Source of the DNA: Vitellaria paradoxa
Lineage: Eukaryota > Streptophyta > Magnoliopsida > Ericales > Sapotaceae
DNA length: 64,000 bases
Assembly (NCBI GenBank): GCA_019916065.1
Contig: CM034238.1
Span: forward strand, 25,717,246-25,781,245
Reading direction: 5' to 3'
The notes under the pieces: model-generated
Databases searched by the model: none
What the model was told of the DNA's origin: nothing
Seen by the model: the letters and a program-made list of their open reading frames with translations, nothing else
Position numbers and translations under genes: made by a program
In this document: positions 58,438 through 64,000 of the stretch, piece after piece
How positions within the stretch are numbered: the first letter of the stretch is position 1
Layout: each line of letters starts with the position of its first letter

Positions 58438-59817
58438 ATGCCACCAAAGAGGACGAAGAAGATGGCTTACAAAGGTAAGGCTAAAAGAAGGAGCATGAGG
58501 ATTTTGAGCCAACATGGTAAGGGTTCTTCACTTGTTGTTCAGGAACCCATAACATATGAGCTGTCATCTTCTAAATCAGACCATAGGTCTTCCTCTAGAA
58601 CAGAATCATTCCATTCTGTAGGAAATGAGAGTTTGAGTGAGAGACATGATGATCATGTCTCTAATGTTGAAAAGGAAAACTCTGATGGAGTTCCTGAGAA
58701 TGTGCCGACTAAGGAACACACCTCTGCTCCTGAGGATGAGGCCCATACCTCTGAAAATGTTCTTTTGGATGAACCTGAAGCACAATCTGACCATGATCTT
58801 TTTGATGAGGGTTCTTTTGATAATTTGAGGTTTTCCAACAAAGCTTCAAAGCTGAAATATGATGAGAATTACAGCAAGAGAGCTGTGTTGACTGAAAGAG
58901 GAATTAAATTGGAGGATTACAATGAACCACCCTATGAATTGTTAGAACTATTTGAGCAAAGGGGCTGGGTACATTGGGTTACAACCAGTAGGAGGGCTGT
59001 GGTACCATATGTGAGAGAGTTTTACTCAAATGCTGAAGTGGGTATGATTCATGGGAGACCTGAGATAAACTCTAAGGTTAGAGGGAAGAGAATTAGTTTG
59101 AATCTTGAGAAGATTTATTTCATAGGTCACTTGCCTGTTGAAAGAATACCCGAATCCACACCTAAACAAAAAGCACGATGGGAGAAGCAATTGCATAAGG
59201 ACAATTTGGCTAGGCTCTTCACAGCCAACCCTCAAGCTCAATGGACCACTTCTAGGATGTCCAAGTCAGGAATTACTCCCAAAAGTAATATCCTTCACAT
59301 GCTGGTCTGTTCTTTATTTCTGCCCCATGCTTACAAGTCAACCATCACTCTTGAACAAGCCATGATTATGGGAAAGATGTTGTTAGGCATTCCCATGGAT
59401 TTACCTTACCACATTTGGTTGGTTATTTCTCATGTGGTAGAAAAACCAGAATCCACAGCTGGGCTGCCTTTTGGAGGTTTAATTACAGAGATAATTCAGC
59501 ACTTTTTGGGAATAGAGGAAGAGGTAGGAATGGCCATTGTGAAAGCTGCTCCTTTGATAGACAAGATATCTATGAATCGAAGTCGAGGACAATTGAAGAA
59601 GGCTACTCCACCTGCAGTTGATAACAACCAGCAGCAGCCAGCAGAGGAGGAGGCAACTGAAGCAGTCCCTATGAGCACAGAGGAGAAGTTGACATTAATC
59701 CAGAAAAATCAAGAAGTACTGATGAGGGAAGTGAGTGAGCTGAGACAGGGGCAGCAGAAGCTTATTCGAATGGTGGAAAGCATATTCGAATGGAGTCAAG
59801 AAGGGAGAAATGCTTAA
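58438..59817 (+). CDS. Third ORF of the Athila-like element, 459 aa, function unknown
   Basis: An intact 459-residue frame from ATG 58438 to TAA. The N-terminus is basic (PPKRTKKMAYKGKAKRRS, a possible nuclear signal), followed by an acidic, Ser-rich region to about 130. A folded middle part (about 155-350) contains QRGWVHWVTTSRRAVVPYVREFY. This resembles the plant-specific domain annotated as putative plant transposon protein, found in many Athila/Tat third ORFs. The C-terminus (about 400-450) has heptad-like Leu/Ile spacing (LTLIQKNQEVLMREVSELRQ), probably a coiled coil. There is no signal peptide or membrane segment, so an envelope role is not supported. No catalytic motif is visible. Its intactness next to a broken pol suggests recent activity of the family. 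Confidence 0.85.
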   Translation: MPPKRTKKMAYKGKAKRRSMRILSQHGKGSSLVVQEPITYELSSSKSDHRSSSRTESFHSVGNESLSERHDDHVSNVEKENSDGVPENVPTKEHTSAPEDEAHTSENVLLDEPEAQSDHDLFDEGSFDNLRFSNKASKLKYDENYSKRAVLTERGIKLEDYNEPPYELLELFEQRGWVHWVTTSRRAVVPYVREFYSNAEVGMIHGRPEINSKVRGKRISLNLEKIYFIGHLPVERIPESTPKQKARWEKQLHKDNLARLFTANPQAQWTTSRMSKSGITPKSNILHMLVCSLFLPHAYKSTITLEQAMIMGKMLLGIPMDLPYHIWLVISHVVEKPESTAGLPFGGLITEIIQHFLGIEEEVGMAIVKAAPLIDKISMNRSRGQLKKATPPAVDNNQQQPAEEEATEAVPMSTEEKLTLIQKNQEVLMREVSELRQGQQKLIRMVESIFEWSQEGRNA

Positions 59818-60302
59818 TTTCAGTACTTCAGCCATGTTCCAGACTCTTTTGTCCTTGAAACCAGATTTTTGACAGCAAATCTTCAGAATATTTCAAATAT
59901 GTTTTGTCAACAATAGGATTTGGATTAATGTTCCTGCTGTTTGTTTATTTTGATTAGGTTTAAGTTGTTTTGTTTTACTTTTGCTACCTATGACTTTGAA
60001 CTTACAACTTGGGAATGAAATGGAATGCAAAGTTCAGAATTAAATGAAGTTCTAAAAGATGTATGTTAAGATTGATAGAGTTAAAAGCTGCTATTCATTC
60101 ACATTCATTTCACACATTTGGCAAGTTTCACATCTCTTATAAAATTTTAAATTTTAAACTTTGCTTATGAAAATTTTTGCTCATGGTGTTGACTAATTCC
60201 ATATAAATAGCTGAAATATCATTCAAATTGAAATGAAATTAATGCTTTTGGATTTCTCTCCTATTTCTTCTATTAGAAGCATTACTAGGGACTAGTAATG
60301 TT

Positions 60303-60318
60303 GTAGTTGGGGGGTGTG
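60303..60318 (+). other. Polypurine tract
   Basis: GTAGTTGGGGGGTGTG lies directly before the 3' LTR. The G6 run is the likely plus-strand primer core. A near copy (TTTAGTTGGGGGGG) lies 2.5 kb upstream. Confidence 0.8.
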
Positions 60319-61846
60319 TGATTGGACATCAATTGTTACATATTTATACATTCAAATTACACTTGCACACATCATAAAAAGATATAAAATCTATGTTTTG
60401 TGCAGATTTCATCTCCATATCTCCAAAGTGGAATATGTGTTGATTTCCATCACAAAAACAAGAAATTAAGCTACATTGAGGATGTTGAGAAGAAAGCATG
60501 CTGCACAATACATCAAAGGATTGAAGCTATTTCAGAAGAAGAAGAAAATTCAGTTGAAATCAATGCAAAGAGATCAGAATCACTATTCTGGAAATTTCTG
60601 CAGCAGGGGATCATATTCGAATATGGTTTTACTGTATTCGAATATAAGCTTCTTCACAGCAACGAATTTCATGTGACCCCAACTTCACCATGTGATGTAA
60701 CCTGCAATCCAGGGAGGGCAAATCAGTAAAAAAAAGATATAGGAGAGAGAAGGAGCCATCATGAAGGGAACATTCGGTTAGAGGAGAGAGAAAAGGAGGA
60801 GAGAGAAGGAAGAAAGAAGGGGAGTGAGACCCACGCGACGAAAAACGGAGAACATTTTTGGGGAAGAAATTCAGATTTCGTAGAGAGAGTTTTGGGAGAG
60901 AAATTCATTGAGAGTTCATAGTTTTACATTGGAATTTCAATTCAGCATTGGAGTTTTTGAGATTTACATTTTTAATTCATTTCAATTTCTGTAATCAGAT
61001 TTTCAGTTCTAAATCCATTTAACTTTCAATTTCAGATTGCAATGTCTTCCAATCAGATTTCCATTTCTGTTTTTCTTCTTTTTAACATGCTCGGCTAAGT
61101 CTTCTTGGGCCAAGGCAAGGGTAATGCCCTTCCAATGAATCTCAAGTGGCCGAACTTCATGGATTTACTTTGAGTTCTTATGGTTATCAAGTCAATTTGC
61201 AGCTGGGTGTCTTAGAACTCATTGATTCAAGACCCGATTAATCCAACTTTGTATATCCTATTGATGAGTTCATAGGTGTTGCTTAACTTAGAACTCTCAT
61301 GACATTGTTGTATGTGGGTTGCTAGAATTAGAACTCCTATTGTCCTTAAAATAGGTTATGCACATTGGGTGTTTAATCCATGGTTTGTTTCAATTGAAAT
61401 TAATTTTCTCAAAAATCAGTACAAATTGATTTGGTAATTTATAAACTCTTGGCACTTGAAATTCATTTGGATTGGTATTAAACTTGTCTTGCTCAACCTT
61501 TCTTTTATCTCTTAATCTTTTAGTTTAAATTCACTTTGCTTTTGGAAAATTAGTTTAAAAACCATCAACCAACCAAATCAGATTTTAATTTTCTGTTTCA
61601 CATTTTTCTGTGAGTTGTGTTTTGCTAAATTAATCTCCATTAGAGTCATTCACTTCATTACTCCCTAGATCCCTGTGGAAATGACCTGGGACTTACCAGT
61701 TATTTTGTGCTTCAACCACACCTTGCACTTGGGGGAAAACTTGTCTTGATTTACCTCACTTAACATTTTCTTTAAATTTGAATTTATAATCTGAATTTTC
61801 ATTTGAGCTTTTATCTTGGAGTGAGGTAATTAAACAAGAACAAGCA
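60319..61846 (+). repeat. 3' LTR of the Athila-like element (1,528 bp)
   Basis: Nearly identical to the 5' LTR, starting TGATTGGACATC and ending AAGAACAAGCA, followed by the ACAAG target duplication at 61847-61851. The 109-residue open frame at 60400-60729 is the same LTR frame as in the 5' copy. Confidence 0.95.
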
Positions 61847-62302
61847 ACAAGCAGTTTCATCATAGATAGTTGGATGACTTATTCAAACTAAAATGGCTAA
61901 ATAGAATCAAGTATTTGATAAAAATGCTCAAATGAAACAGTACGAACTTATTCTCTCCTCATTTGGTCTTCCTTAAATAAAATTGATTTATTTTAATTGA
62001 TTCTTTTAGGCATTGTTTTGTCAACCTAGCAAGTTATATAACTATATTTTTATGATTAAGCGAATTTAATGAAACTTATTTAATATCTTGCTAAATATTG
62101 GAATAATTCTATGGATATTTGTGGATATCTTGAAGCCAAAAACCTATGATAAGGGTTTGGTTATAAATAAGATGATAATTGAAAATTTATTCAAAAAAAA
62201 TAAAACTTATTAATTTTTTCTAAAATTAAATATAAGTCCAAAGAGTAAATATCTTTATATTCCATAAAATAATAAAATAAAAAGGTAAAAGAGGCAAAAA
62301 CC

Positions 62303-62385
62303 AAGATTGTAGCCAATGAGGTTCGAACTCGCGACTTCAAATCGTAATTAGGGTCGCCCACCCACTAAGCTGCCAACCTTGGCTT
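62303..62385 (-). repeat. tRNA-like A/B-box module in LTR copy B (SINE-like)
   Basis: Minus-strand B-box AGTTCGAACCTC (complement of 62318-62329) and A-box TTGGCAGCTTAGTGGGTG (complement of about 62360-62377). It occupies the same relative place as the module in LTR copy A and differs from it by a few substitutions, so it pre-dates the split of the two copies. Confidence 0.6.
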
Positions 62386-64000
62386 AATTAATATACTATT
62401 AGAAATAATTTTATTCTTATCAAAGGTAGTACGGGAAACTTGTCAAAATAATTAACAAAAATACTAATTCAAATTCTAAATTATTTTTAACTATTTACTA
62501 CTTGTTAATTTACATGTAGTACCTACCTTTGTGATAATAATATTGGTGACTATGTTAAATCTTTGATTTATTAAGAATTACTTAAAAATATGCTGCATGT
62601 GACTGAATAATCCCACTTTTGATTCATCACCAGGGAACATTGCTGGTTGTTATTAAAAATGCCTTATTTCAATACAAGGCACCTTTGGGAATGTAAAAAG
62701 GGTAAGAAGAAATTAAGACACTCGGTGCTAAAGATATTTTTGGCAATGGGGTGATGGGTGGGTAGAAATGGCCTTTTAGATGGAGATAGAAACATATGCA
62801 TTTTATTTGGGAGATGTTCCCTTCTGACCTGGCCAGTCAGGTAGCCGGTTGCGATGGCTAAGTTTTTGGTGGGTGACACCGTCGGAATGCATTGGATGCT
62901 TAGCCCGCAAAGTCACTGGTTCCTAAGACTGAGGGTAGAGGAGGATAGGAGTATGATTATTCTAAGAAGATTTAGATTAAACTCCTTTACCAAATTTTAC
63001 TATGACTGGCAACCTCTCTTGCTTATGTATGAATGATGTGTTGGAATTATTTAATTATATTTAATTCCTCTTGATGAATATTATATATATATATATATAT
63101 ATGAAACCTGTATCGTTACGGGGTTTGATTCCGAGACCTTGAAGATCTGAATCTGAGATCCCTACCACTGCGACACAGATTTTATTGTGGTACACACATC
63201 AACATTTAACTATTTTTACATGTAAGTAAATTAGTAGTTATGGTGACAGTTTCATCGAACCGTTGTAAGTATAATTTACACTTTTCAATTGGGATCCATT
63301 AAATTAATTGTTGCATAAATAGTCTGCCACATAATCACATTCACTGTAGTATAGGTCATCTAATACAGTGTAGCATTACAACCACTGCATATAGGCACAT
63401 AGGAGATTCTGATCACTGGGCTTTAGTAGCTCACCCCTTGTGGGAATATTTTTTCAAGATATTAAGTACAGGGATACTGAAGATGAGCTAGAAAGAGATT
63501 AATTTCTTTTAAATATTTCATCAGAAAAGTTATCTATTTTTTTCTTGCGCAGCACTGGAATACTTTATTTATTATTGTGGTCTGTAATAATAATTATTGG
63601 ATGATTGTAATTATTAAGTTTAGACCTAATTTGCTTTTATTTGGTATTTAGTGCTAATCACGTGGTTGGGACGCTTAAATGCCTCTATAATACTATTCTA
63701 TATCTTTATTTTGTGCCCTGTAGTTGAATCTCATCAAATGATTCAGTCTAATGACTTATAAATATTGTTTAGGATAAACAAATGATTTTGAATACGTTAA
63801 ATTTTTATTGCGGGTCAACCCCAATTTGGAGGAAAATTTTGGGGTGCGACAACGTGTTATTATTATCTTATTTTATACTCAAATAAATAATCCCAAGTTA
63901 CCATTGGGTATTCAGGTCATGAAAATCTGAGGCATGACAAGTTATTAGTTTGGAAGTTCTTGAATCCGTAATCAAATCATTTAACTAAGAAATATAACTC

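Larger units (their letters stand above)
49529..61846 (+). mobile_element. Complete Athila/Tat-type Ty3 retrotransposon, 12.3 kb
   Basis: Layout: 5' LTR 49529-51057, PBS 51066-51083, gag-pro-pol 51413-57337, third ORF 58438-59817, polypurine tract about 60303-60318, 3' LTR 60319-61846. It is flanked by the perfect 5-bp duplication ACAAG (49524-49528 and 61847-61851). LTR copy A gives the empty site (GACTTAGATAATCAGTTTC near 34570). The tRNA-Asp PBS, a pol with the [15 protein letters not shown] segment, and an extra ORF after pol fit the Athila branch. LTR identity of about 99.7% indicates a recent insertion. One stop codon in pol is the only obvious break. Confidence 0.95.
45196..63939 (+). 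mobile_element. Second copy of the 3.8-kb solo LTR (copy B), split by three insertions
   Basis: Begins TGTAATAACCTG like copy A and ends TGAGGCATGACA. Removing a MITE (720 bp), a solo LTR (2,005 bp), the Athila-like element (12,318 bp) and their target duplications leaves about 3,690 bp, close to copy A (3,808 bp). Landmarks run in the same order as in copy A. The flanking pentamers (AATTT and AGTTA) do not match, so this could be a decayed solo LTR or one end of a larger rearranged element. Confidence 0.75.

Noticed and set aside
58438..59817. Envelope-like protein as the third Athila ORF
   Set aside because: No signal peptide, membrane span or glycoprotein-like cysteine pattern is visible. 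The content fits a plant transposon-specific domain and a coiled coil.
32909..63939. LTR copies A and B as the two LTRs of one element with 36717-45195 as its interior
   Set aside because: Copy A has its own target duplication (TATGG on both sides), there is no PBS after it, and the intervening DNA has no retroelement coding and contains other repeats and a host gene.

Overview
The window is nuclear DNA of a flowering plant. It has spliceosomal GT-AG introns, a chloroplast-targeted Hsp70 gene, a plant PB1-domain gene, AT-rich intergenic DNA, and layered plant transposons (an Athila/Tat-type Ty3 element, long solo LTRs, an RTE LINE, tRNA-derived SINE sequence, and Tourist-like and hAT-like MITEs). 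The species cannot be named from the sequence. Gene density is very low: three genes with intact or nearly intact structure in 64 kb.

Layout. 1-3,332: a hAT-like element end, then a dispersed repeat, then a 100-N assembly gap. 3,433-7,410: tandem repeats, a solo LTR split by a 5'-truncated RTE LINE, and a decayed hAT transposase fragment. 8,933-11,427: a ~2.5-kb imperfect palindrome with a MITE in one arm. 14,010-22,421: an eight-exon gene (+) for the stromal chloroplast Hsp70, with a heat-shock element and a G-box upstream. Its 3.2-kb second intron holds an antisense LTR-like insertion, a further repeat and a 98-bp SINE. 24,631-29,458: a two-exon PB1 gene (-), convergent with the Hsp70 gene and split by a 3.9-kb intron. 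29,780-32,475: foldback and subterminal-repeat elements. 32,909-36,716: a 3.8-kb solo LTR (copy A). 37,770-38,176: a decayed coding fragment. 38,330-43,240: two diverged tandem copies of the repeat also seen near the left end, decorated with MITEs. 43,750-44,400: a small Ser-rich gene (-) of unknown function. 45,196-63,939: a second copy of the 3.8-kb LTR (copy B), interrupted by a MITE, a 2.0-kb solo LTR and a complete 12.3-kb Athila-like element.

The Athila-like element is the youngest and best preserved item. Its 1.53-kb LTRs differ at about four substitutions plus one A-run length difference. It is flanked by the 5-bp duplication ACAAG, has an 18-nt primer binding site matching the 3' end of tRNA-Asp, a long gag-protease-RT-RNaseH-integrase frame broken by one stop codon, and a third ORF of unknown function.

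No clearly new biological system was found. The points most worth checking are: about eleven single-base indels in the Hsp70 exons, clustered in exons 3-4; thirteen copies of the palindrome ATTCGAAT confined to the Athila element; antisense pol III A/B-box modules at the same place in both 3.8-kb LTRs; and the 2.5-kb foldback as a possible small-RNA source. All positions were read by eye; identities and families were judged from remembered family features, not from searches.
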